From Paramacrobiotus metropolitanus (Eukaryota > Tardigrada > Eutardigrada > Parachela > Macrobiotidae), in NCBI RefSeq assembly GCF_019649055.1, contig NW_026570327.1:62001-126000 (forward strand): a stretch of DNA of 64,000 nt, given 5' to 3'. Shown here piece by piece: positions 48,281 through 58,300 of the stretch (position 1 is the first letter of the stretch; every line of letters starts with the position of its first letter). Under the pieces are notes generated by a model that worked only from the letters and a program-made list of their open reading frames with translations, searched no databases and had not been told where the DNA came from. A program made the translations under genes and the position numbers.

Positions 48281-49940
48281 TCACAAAAGAAAGAACAATT
48301 CCGTTTCCAATACGAAACGCTCACCACCCTCGACCAAATCCGGACCATTGAGCGCAACATTGAGATTCCGCACAAGGGCGCCTTCACGCAGCGTGGCACA
48401 ACCGAAACAAAATTCGGAAAAAAGTAATTCTGTGCAGCATCTAATGAACAGCCATAAAAAGTGCAGCGAGAACACAAGTCAGATTCCTTATCAACTTATC
48501 ACGGTGGGATATCCCGCATCGTTTAACCTCCATGAATCTCAAACGCAAAATCTCCAGCCTGGTTGTACTGCAGCGCAACGTCACCGTTGATTCCGTTCCC
48601 GCGGCGCAGTCGGCGATGGAACTCTTTGCCAACCGGAAAAACGCGTCCATTCGGTGGCAGCAGATCATCGTAGAGCGCCCCGTCCATAAACGGGCAGACG
48701 CTGGCATGGTACGTTGCGTCCGCGCTTGTACTCCCCGTCGGGCCGCGTACCGGCAAGTGACACTTTTCGCACTCAAAACCACCTTGCATCTACCAAAAAC
48801 AACAGATACAGGGATATCCCGAATATCGATTTTGGGTACTACAATAAATATACGCACAAACTGTTCTCGATGGATATCCATCACATGCTGATTCAGGCGG
48901 TGAGCCACGGGATCCGCCGGGCAATACGGGCATCGAACCCGATGAATGTAGTGGCCTGAATCGCGCTGCTCACGCCTAATAAAAGAAACGTTACACTCTT
49001 TATTGCGCTGTAATTTTACTTATTAACTTGCATTTGGCGGATGTGATGTTCACAGCTACGAATGCAGTCGCGAACGCGTTGGAAGGAATAAGCTCCATCA
49101 GCTATCAAATGCTCTGTGTGGACAACATTTGCGAGTTTGGGGATGCCGCAGTGCAGCGCCAGCTGCATGAAAAACTGTAAAAAACGACACCATGTTTATG
49201 TGCTTCTAGTTTCTTTGACTTAACGTCTGCAAATGGATATCCAGACTAAAATGACTTACTGATTTATCACGAAAAGAAAATACCACATCGTACATATACA
49301 GTATTCCGCATTTTTAGCACACTGTATTACCGTAAGCTGTATACTTGTTTATCACAAATAGACAGTGACAGACTATTCTACCTGCGGGTCACGGTCAGCA
49401 CCAACAGCAAACGGACGCAAGAACGCATCAAAGAAAACCACACGAAAGTAACTGTTTCCCGTACGCCAGCGCAGTCCGTCTGGCAGCACAACTGCCTTGA
49501 TAACTTCTTCTTTCACTCGCCAACGTTTCATGAACTGGCCCAAGTTCACTATATCCGAAAAATTCCAACGATCCAGCACCATTGCCGAATGAACTTCCTT
49601 CCCAATTGTCGGGATATCCCCATTGCTGCAACCAATTGAACTTGCCACTACATATGTACATTTTGTGCACGCAAACTAGATACAATATTGTCAAAAAATA
49701 ATTTCATACACGCTACTGCCAACGCTTCGAAGACTTTCAGGAAATGAATGTCAGCGGCTGGAACAACTTCCAAATTCTGGAGGGTGATGGGGATATCCCG
49801 ATACAGTTCAGCGCTAAGATCAACCACGACGAACAAACCCGCATGAACCTGATGATTCATGATTTCTTGGACAACACCACTCTGCCAATCCAGTTGCTGT
49901 GCCATTTTGACGCAGATATAAATGGGAGTTTTAAGGAAAC
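48281..49940 (-). CDS. element-encoded C2H2-type zinc-finger protein (multi-exon, start unresolved)
   Basis: Exons, right to left: about 49940-49730 (DWQSGVVQEIMNHQ, YRDIPITLQN), 49640-49395 (NGDIPTIGKEVHS, RWRVKEEVIKAVVLPDG), about 49170-49030 (MQLALHCGIPKLANVVHTEH), about 48970-48858 (SGHYIHRVRCPYCPAD, NQHVMDIHREQF), 48789-48528 (GGFECEKCHLPVRG, HASVCPFMDG) and 48429-48281 (LREGALVRNLNVALNGP, stop). The fourth exon holds a C-x2-C-x12-H-x4-H finger, and the fifth has CxxC...HxxxC. The last two exons join in phase across a 98-bp intron, itself bearing one palindrome copy. The start codon and the junction near 49.65 kb are unclear. A DNA-binding partner of the transposase is inferred. It is convergent with the transposase gene. 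Confidence 0.55.
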
Positions 49941-50368
49941 AAAAATATCTCAGGAACAAGAACAAAGTACGAATGTTTGGGAAGTACCAAAGAACACTTT
50001 CACAAAGAAATGAAAACACAAGGCTCAAGCCAAAAATCTGCTTGATCACGCTCCTCAATGCAGGTCACATTATACGGTACGTACCGTATAACGTGTACGT
50101 TCTACGCCGACTACGCGTATCCCGCTCACTTTCGTGCGCACGCGGCATATGCGGTATGCTTTTGTTTTGCACATAGTTCCAATACGGCACTGCTGCAATA
50201 TGACTTTAAGGCTGATCGAGAATGTAATATTTAATCTGCCCACGATGAACTACTGATATCTATGTGTCCTGGCTTAATTTTAAATCTAACGTTGTATGAC
50301 TTGGATCTGGGCGGAAGCCTTCTTCGAAGCAACCGAAAAAGATTCAAATTGTAGTCCTGACAGCCGTT

Positions 50369-50380
50369 TTTCTTTATGGG
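50369..50380. repeat. right terminal inverted repeat and GAT target duplication
   Basis: TTTCTTTATGGG, followed by GAT (50381-50383). It is the inverted partner of the left end. Confidence 0.75.
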
Positions 50381-51802
50381 GATAGGCTTCGGCGTCGTTG
50401 ATTTTAACATTTTGCAGACAAGCGGCATAAAGCAGACTTCCTTGAACATAATGTACATACGTCTGGACTTCCTTTAAAAAAGACTTGACCTCCATGCTTG
50501 GTTCGCTCCTAAAGAATGCCATAGTTTGCGTATGCGAGCAAAATAACATGTTGATTGCTGTGGAAGGTACCCACGGACTAATAAAAACAATATCGAGACA
50601 GTACTGTCGTCGATCTGGTCGGCTCAAATCCTTGACCAGCGACTGCATCGTTCCAATGGTGATGTGCCCGGAAACCACAATGTGGTGCACACCGCGCTCC
50701 GGTTGGTAAGGCGCGGCGAATTTGTGCCAGTTGCTGATGATTTCGTATATTTCTGGTACTGCCGAGGCAAACAATGCCTGAAATAATATAATGATGATTT
50801 CTGTGGATTACAGAAATTAGTTAACAAAAAAAGGGTAACAATGACTGCCAAAAAAACTGTCGTACCAAAACTCCCACTATCAGCATAATGCAGAAGATCT
50901 GGCCAAGAGTCGATTTGGGTGAAATGTCGCCGAATCCTACTGTCGATCTGCGGGAAACGTTGATTGGTTTCTTCTCGAAAATTCAAGCACGTAATTTAAT
51001 TTTCAAATATTTTATGATGGGGTCGATAGATTTTTATGCAGCCGATTTCAAAGTGACAACGTACAAAGTGACAACGGACATGTACACCCATTCCCAGTAT
51101 GACTTGTCCTGACGAGTAGCATCGCTGTCAACTTGCAACCAGTCATCCCCAGTTAATTCCAGCTAAAAAAATTAGTAAATTTTAAAATGTGTTATAACTT
51201 ATAACTAGTGTCGCCTTAAAATGGATACAACGTTGCTTAACGATGTACGCATTCGGCCATCAACCTTTAACAAATTAAAAAGTTAGAATTTTTTATTGTT
51301 AGAAGTTTTTTTACGATTTCATGAATTGATGTTCGTGAATTAAAGTGAATTCAGGTGACAGAGTTAAAAAAAGAATATCACAGTGCAACAACAAAAACAA
51401 CAATATTGACTCATTACTATTAGAATGAAGTGAAATTGATCCATTATTCTTCATACTTCATAGTATATGTACTGCAATGTATCGTTCTTACTTCTTACAA
51501 GTTACATTAATTTTTATACTACGTAAAACGTAGACCCTGTCGACCGCCCGCAGCGGACGAACGGAGTTGAGACAACGAACCCCGCTCGGTGACAGCCAGC
51601 GTGCAAAGTATTGCGTTCAGCACTTTAGCTGCTAAACTTTAGCAACAAGAGTATGACGTATTGTACAGCGAATTAAGCGTATCCTCCCAGCCACCAAGAA
51701 AGAAGTTCCAGAGTTCGTTAATTTTAATTTTTAGGAATCAGCTGTTATGAGTGTTATCATAATTATTATGCTACGTAGATATAGCATGTTGAATATCTTA
51801 AA

Positions 51803-52198
51803 ATGGCTAGCCTGTCGAAACGTGACCTCCGCGCTATTATGTATTTTAATTTCTTGAAAAAGATGAATGCAGTTGAATGTCATACGGAAATGCATGCCTT
51901 ATTCGAGAATCAGTGTCCTTCAGTAAAGACTGTGGAGCGATGGTTTCGGTGTTTTCGTTGTGGAAAATTCGACCTGGACGATGATAGGAGATCGGGACGA
52001 CCTTCAGCGAAGACTCCAAGAATGATCGCAGCGGTGCAGAAGTTAGTTAATGAGGATCCGCAGATATCTATCAAAAAGATAGCTGATGAAGTGGGGATTG
52101 GTGCGGGCACTGTTTTTTCTATTCTGCGCGTGGACCTGAAATTGCACAAGAGTGCTTGTGGTTGGGTGCCTCGTACGGGAAAGCGCTCCCGTGTTTAA
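51803..52198 (+). mobile_element. mariner (Mos1-like) transposase N-terminal HTH fragment
   Basis: 131 residues with the paired-like double helix-turn-helix of mariner transposases: LSKRDLRAIMYFNFLKKMNA, CPSVKTVERWFRCFRCGKF, the DDDRRSGRPS linker and a second HTH (ISIKKIADEVGIGAGTVFSI). The frame then ends, and only a short basic stretch follows (to about 52400). No catalytic DDE/D motifs were found, so it is a truncated copy. It lies in the intron of gene C between the S4-S5 and pore exons. No terminal repeats were identified. Confidence 0.75.
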
Positions 52199-54232
52199 TT
52201 GGCCGAGCGCACAAAGATTTTGTACTGCCCGTCAGTAAAAAGTTCAATGGGAGTCTGGAACGATGGATCCTGATGTACTCTCATGGTCTAAAATATCGGT
52301 ACAAGAAACAAGTCTGCCGCAGGAGTTAGAATTCAGCAACTGGGAAGCAGCCGGCTGCCGACGATCCCTTGGAATTTTGGAAAGGCATGCCATTGTACAG
52401 ATAAAAATTTTATCATGGTAATTACTTGTGCTTTTAATTTTGTTACTGATATAGATACCGCAGCATCGACATTGCGTGAACGAGTGACGTGGGATTGTTT
52501 TAGTTAATCAATACTACATATTTCTGCATGGTATTGTGTTTTGTGCGACTGCTTGTTCATATAAACTATAAAGTACTCTAAGTATTATTTATATTATTTA
52601 TTTAATTTAGTGTTCATATATATTGGTATTTTTTGTTTAACTTTTTGTTAAAAGCCGTAACAACTTTTCGTACACGTGTTATTCAGTTATTGTCACAGGT
52701 TTCCTGGTAAATAACGGTAACTAATACTTCCACAACTTTCAGGCTTATTTTAGATTGAAAATACGCGTAGGCAAACCCAGTTTTTTAAAACTACGGTAGT
52801 GTACAAAGGTGAGATTACGTTTCACTTACCAAATGAAATATTCCCGCTGCCACTAGAGTAACAGTGACGATAACTGTGCAAATGTGAATTAATCGCCGCA
52901 CAGTAGCCTTCTTAATCAATTGGGTGTAGCGGAAGTAATCCGATATAAATAACAAATGACAAGCACGAAGACACCGCAGCCCTAAAAAACATGCGATAGA
53001 CTAGTAGCGAGTCTAGCTTTCCTTGGGTTGACAGTGAAACCTCATCGTACGTACACCCCGAAGAAACGTATAGTACATCCCTCTATTACGTTCGAAAAAT
53101 GCTGTCCATATACAATTGTACTTGGTACGTCAAACTTTTCCTCCTACTGCAGAAGCTTTCGTTTTAAAAAATTAATGATAAGCAAATATATCGGAGTTGA
53201 GTCGACGTCTAGGGTTCAATCAATTACAGCTACGTTTAGTTTTCCCAAATATACATTCTGAAATGTCTTACCGATCCAATCATGATTAAAAATCATGGAG
53301 AGGAATGATGGAGGTATGGTGAAATATGTTACCATCGCTTTAATCGACAACAAAAACTCCACTTTATCCATAGCACCAGTGAACTGAAGATAGAGAAAAG
53401 GTCACGGTTGTGTACAAATACAAAAATGGCGCCAGATACAGAAATGGCGGCAAAAATACATAATCGGTTGATTTTAAGAAAATTCGGCTTTAATTGTTTG
53501 GTTGGTCTTTAGTTTTACCTGGAATGCGAAGAAAAGGAAGAGGACAGTGTTGCAGATACATTCAAGCTGTAAGTCCGGACGCTGCGTCCACTTAATGCAG
53601 CTTTCTACAGCGGTTATCTTCCTAAATGCAATAAAACCCTGGTTAACATGGCTGAAGGCTTAATACGTACTAAGTAGTAGGACAGTATGGCTCTTTTTCG
53701 AAAAGGAAGGCTGACCCCGAGACCCTCGAGAAGTAGATGATAAGGACTGTCATTCCCAGACAAAATTCCAGGAAAGCCTACAGTCGGAAAAATACATCGC
53801 AGGAAACAGTACACCAGGTAAATGTTATCATTTGGATTTGGTAAGGACTGCAGCGTGATAATTTTGACCTACCAACGCTCTTCCTGTCGCTGTGGACAGT
53901 GAAAGAAATTCGCCCACAACAAACTTCACCGTGGACATCCAGCTAGGTTGTTCGCGTATGCGCATTTTATCCGCAACACCCGATGCTGGTCTGTAGAGTC
54001 TCCTGTGACGGTATTCCCATACAGCCAAAAGTCCCCGCCCCACGGCCAGCCCTATCCACATTGCACCGGCAAAGGTAAAACACGAAGCCAGAAAGAGCGG
54101 CCACATCCGCTGCCCACAGGTATTCGTCCAGTCTCTACAGATGCAGTCTTTACTTTTCCCCGGTAATTAAACATTGAGGCGAAACTTACAGAATTACTCC
54201 CGATGCTGATTTGAATGTGCCGTTGTCCATTT

Positions 54233-55306
54233 TTGTTGTTAGTAAGTGATTCACACAAAAATATTACATTCGCCACCGAGACGACGCTTTCTTCGTACCA
54301 CACATTGATTTTCCGGTACATGTAAGTACCCGTATAATTACAACTTCCTGATAGTCCTGCTATTGCTACATTTTATTTCCAGTAAAGTGGCAGAAGGGGA
54401 ATTATGCGGAAAAACAAGCGCAATATAAAAATAAGTACACAAATGCACACATGTTTCCACTTAGTTCAACGTTCATGTCATGCACGTACTGTACATGTGC
54501 ATTACAACCTTCAAGTGCGTATAATATGCATCGTCCAACAATATCTCCGGGAATTAAGGTAAAATAGATAAGTGTCCTTCATTAGGAAAATATGACGCTT
54601 TATAAAAATGCAACATGCTGACTTCAGAGTGCGGCCTTTTTTCGAAATGACTATGCCGTCTGGAGCGCTAATTATGTGTACATGTATTCCACCGTGGCGT
54701 ATAATATAAAAATTGGAAACTTGTAAAATGCTATTTAGAGTTGATGCGAATTTGCACATAAGCATACTCTAACGAAAGAAAAACCTGACAATGTGTTAAT
54801 ATTGCTCGTAACTCCTCGCACCGATCCGCATTTCCGGTCTGTTCAGAGCTGGATGTCTTGCGATATTTTTATCGCCACGTGTATGTAATACTATAGCCCT
54901 GGCAGTCATTTGTTAGAAGGCGAGGGCGATTCCTGCCAGATTAATCCCACAGTTGAAACTCAGCAGCAGTTTGCATAATACCCGTTGAACGAAAATAAAC
55001 TGCCGTCAAATCCCATAATCTTTTTTGCCTGTCTATTCGCAACAGCTTGCGCAGTGTCAGTTACTTCCTACGTGCACATTAATTAGCACTAATCTTACAC
55101 TTCTAAACGACAACGGCGATCCGAAAATGCTTCTGCAGTATTTCGAAATACAGCATCAGTAAAGTGTATTGTAATTTATACAGTGTTTAAACACGCGATA
55201 TAAAAATTTTTAAAAGATAAATCTGAGGCACCACTAAAAGCCCATAATTTAATGATATATAAATAGAAGTATCTAGCGATAAAAAAATTCACATTTTCAT
55301 TTGGTT
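54233..55306. other. spacer between Slo-like genes C and B
   Basis: A 1.07 kb spacer that should carry the promoter of gene C and the 3' end of gene B. One 84-codon minus frame (54511-54765) has no supporting feature and is not called. Confidence 0.5.
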
Positions 55307-58300
55307 TTATTTCGTGAGCACATAAACTTGATCATCCCAGCGCAGCACTGTTTGTCTGGGTGGATTGCTGATAATAATTCGTTTTGGTGCGGTTGTGGCA
55401 TTTTCTGGTTGGAACATTCTTGAGATCCCCAGGCAGACCATTGAAGAGTGTAGTGCATGTACGAATAACTCTCCATACGACAGATTCTGCAACACAATCG
55501 AAGCAAGTTTCACTTGCGCATTTAATGTGAAATATTCCAGAATAATAACTACTGTATGTATGCGCGCAGTGGTCTGATTATGTACAAAGTACATAAATTG
55601 CCACATCTGACGAATGCATAAATTTACAACTTCATCATTTGATTGACTTACGGTGGTGCTAGTGTTGAGAGTGTGTGATTGCGTCCACGGACCATCCCTA
55701 ACGGTGATAAGCCGCACGCGAATATTGTACGGTGAAAGCTCGTCCGGATTGTATTCATCGCCTCCCATTAATCCCACCCCTTCGGCCAAATAACTTTCCA
55801 TTACCGGACTCTGGAAACCGTATAGCAGATGCTCTACCACCGGTACAGCCAGCGGCGTAAAATAGCTCTGCAAATGAATTATTGTAACTGTAATATGCCA
55901 GCAATGTGGCGCACGCAAAAGCAAAACCTCATAGCATAAAAATATCATATCAATCTTTCGTACCGTGCTGATCAAGGAGTACAGCGCCGAAATGGTCACT
56001 GTTTGTCCACACATGAACGGTTCCATCATGAAGGATTCCCTCACCTCCACTTCCGATGAAGCGTCTTCGCTCAATAATCGTACATTGCGATTGTGCTCTA
56101 CGATCAATCATTATTTTTATTGGTTAAAAAATTAGCAGAAATTGATACGAGAAGGGCTAAGATGGGCTGATATTAATGTATTCCACAATGCGGTTATTTT
56201 CATTGGCGCAATTTTTTCGGTGCAAGTTACAGTACAGTCAGTACCTGTACGGCTATTTCCTTGGGTACACCGTACAAGTACATTATTTTACCAGCACCAG
56301 CCCATCCCCTACACCCAGAGCTTACGTAAATTTCGTAAGCCCCAGTTTAATTTTTGAGTTAAATTCTTACGAAGCGCGGTAACAATGGGCAGTTCGAAAT
56401 GCGCATCCATCCCTTCCGGATGGTCAAAGGGCATCGCGCGGACGTTTAACGTTGTGAGAACCGCGGTCTTATCATCCAACACTGGATCCACCGATTTCCC
56501 GGTCCAGGCTGACAACACCACACAGACCGAAGCTGTCTTGATGGAGACCGCTCGCAGATCGGCGCGATTCAGCGGATCCCCATCGACGACGGTCACCAGC
56601 GGCAAATTGCGCAGTTGCGGCCATTCACGGTGCAGGTATTCCGCATTGCCCAGCAGAACGATTTCCTTGACTTCGTCGTACGGAATCCGACTGCTGCGCA
56701 TGGGCACCACGAAATCCCGCAGTCCCATGGGTGGATCATCAGGATGGGAGGAAATCAAGACAACGATATGACCGCTTAACGGATAATCTAATGCCATGCG
56801 ACGGTCCTAAAACAATATAAGGGTATCTCCACAAGTTTGATCTTTAATTTAAACTGACTGATGTTATTTTTTTAATTTTTATTCAATTTTTTAAATTTTA
56901 AATTCCAGTAACAAGATCATTCAGTATGGAAACCATTGAAAGTATGCGGCACCGAGGTGTTACCTATTTCTTACATGTATTAATTGGCCATTTTCAACTA
57001 TGAAATAAGAATACGAACATACGAGATACATAGGCTGAAATTTTCTATCAGCCTGCATTACGTACCAAAAGTACCGACGCAAAGGGCCGACTTTCACACC
57101 AGTAAAAGTTACGAGAAACATCCAAACAAATTTGTGTGTTGGCATGCACAGATTCCTTGCGCATAAACTTCGCATGCCGTGGATTAGTAGGAGGGCTGCT
57201 GCTCGGCTGCGAATAATTTTCCTCCACTGTACTATACGGGGTACAATACAAATTTATTTTAATTAATGATTTTTATCAGTTCACGTAGTTAGGTTGTAAG
57301 CGTTTGAATTATTAGCAGCACCGCTATCGCGATCGCTCCTGCAGCTATTGCCAAATTGTGCATTTAAATTTAGCCCAGATACTCTAAATATGCAGATATG
57401 ATTGCGCATTAGGACACCATATTACATGTATCTGATTATCCAGTGAGTTCTAATTACATTCAAGAATTTAGATTTGCAAGTCTGTACGTACGCATCACTT
57501 CGAATTTTGTGCATAAGTGCATCCTCCCATCCCAGTGGCTGCCGACGTGTTTTACTGTATTTCGGCACAGCATTGTTGACGTCCTGGTGCGAGTGATCCC
57601 ACAGATGACGGTACGAAACCTGGTCCAGTTGTTTCACTCGTACGCCTGTCGCAGCAAAATACTCGTACAGCTTTACGATATTACGTCATTTACACAATCA
57701 ACCAAATCGCGTGGTCAACCGGAATATAGTTAAGAATGGGTGACCTTTTCATTACTACTTTACAGACCATGCATTAACTTGCCATACATCCTTTCCGCCA
57801 CTATCTTTCGCTCTTAAACGTTATTTACTAAGTAAAACATAGAACGTACTCCAGGTAGCGAGCAAAACTATATATACCTACCGGTATATGCGCAAAGTAT
57901 ACGGAGCTAAAAGGAGTGCTTAAGATTGGTCTTCTAAAAATTGCAGTAATTAATATGTATCCGTATGTTACCATTTTCACAGTTGCAAGGTGCCAGCTGA
58001 GTAATATCCGGTAACTTTTCGTGGCATGACTGGCAGTACCAATGCACTCTGTGAAAACAAAATGCATTTTTGTTTGTATCTTTTTCGAATAAGCAAGACC
58101 CGCTCGCAGCTCCCGTTACCTTCTTGCATGAATGGCAGATCGTGCCAAGAATATCCCGATACAGCCTCCTTCAATACGGACGTTAGCATTACACAACAGG
58201 GGACCGTTTTGTGTGCCGTTCTGCGCCGTTCTCGCCGGCGAGAAAGTTCCAATGAGCACCACATTCAGTTTCGAGTAGCAGAACCTGTATGTTTCACACT

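Larger units (their letters stand above)
42270..49798. repeat. highly iterated palindrome GGATATCC (21 exact, 4 variant sites), outer base pair always complementary
   Basis: Exact copies start at 42270, 42504, 42913, 43048, 43617, 44036, 44255, 45081, 45378, 45585, 46025, 46730, 47069, 47385, 47971, 48507, 48812, 48872, 49235, 49612 and 49791. Variants with one central change (GGCTATCC or its complement GGATAGCC) start at 43213, 44658, 45950 and 46274. Outer flanks among exact copies are T..A ten times, G..C six, A..T three and C..G two. They are never unpaired. Spacing averages about 300 bp and is irregular (60-536). Sites fall in exons, introns and spacers on both strands. Elsewhere in the window I find only three exact copies (6267, 19527, 28570), two of them with unpaired flanks. 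The core GATATC is self-complementary, so a dimeric DNA-binding protein or a structural role are both possible. Confidence 0.93.
38472..50380. mobile_element. CACTA-like DNA transposon inserted in an exon of Slo gene C (11.9 kb including a nested Harbinger)
   Basis: The ends are defined by the target gene. Coding sequence of gene C stops at 50384 and resumes at 38468, with GAT at both edges (38469-38471 and 50381-50383) as a 3-bp target duplication. The termini are inverted: CCCATAAAAAAG on the left, and CCCATAAAGAAA as the reverse complement of the right. Without the nested Harbinger the element is about 8.4 kb. It encodes a minus-strand gene with a BEN-like end (42303-44760), a divergent plus-strand transposase (45267-47896) and a minus-strand zinc-finger gene (48281-49940). 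The GGATATCC palindrome is iterated along it. Three-bp duplications fit CACTA/EnSpm, but the CCCATAAA terminus is not the classical CACTA, so superfamily placement rests on the transposase. Confidence 0.8.
28459..54232 (-). pseudogene. Slo1/BK-like potassium channel, tandem copy C, broken by insertions and a frameshift
   Basis: Exons match gene D one for one: start MDNGQRHIQ at 54232, S0 near 54120-53875, S1-S3 at 53783-53274, S4-S5 at 52981-52834, pore helix near 51164-51067, filter near 50949-50868, RCK1 at 50778-50572 and 50513-50384. The last of these is cut by an 11.9 kb transposon and resumes at 38468-38335. Later exons lie near 38044-37763, 37560-37392, 37260-36915, 31890-31807, 31698-31260 (RCK2), 29140-29006, 28944-28730 and 28650-28459 (TAG). 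Joining 50384 to 38468 across one GAT copy restores a continuous frame (DAEAYLHLANRSS), so the insertion is clean. One base is missing near 31325 relative to copies D and B (CC for CCC before TTTGACCATC). The exon at 31.9 kb is abutted by a LINE 3' end and lacks its start. The filter is TVGFGD, not TVGYGD. S4 shares the His substitution. Confidence 0.8.

Noticed and set aside
38472-50380. Whole insertion acting as an introner-like spliced intron
   Set aside because: No GT or AG lies at or near either terminus on the gene C strand, so splicing at the ends is not supported.
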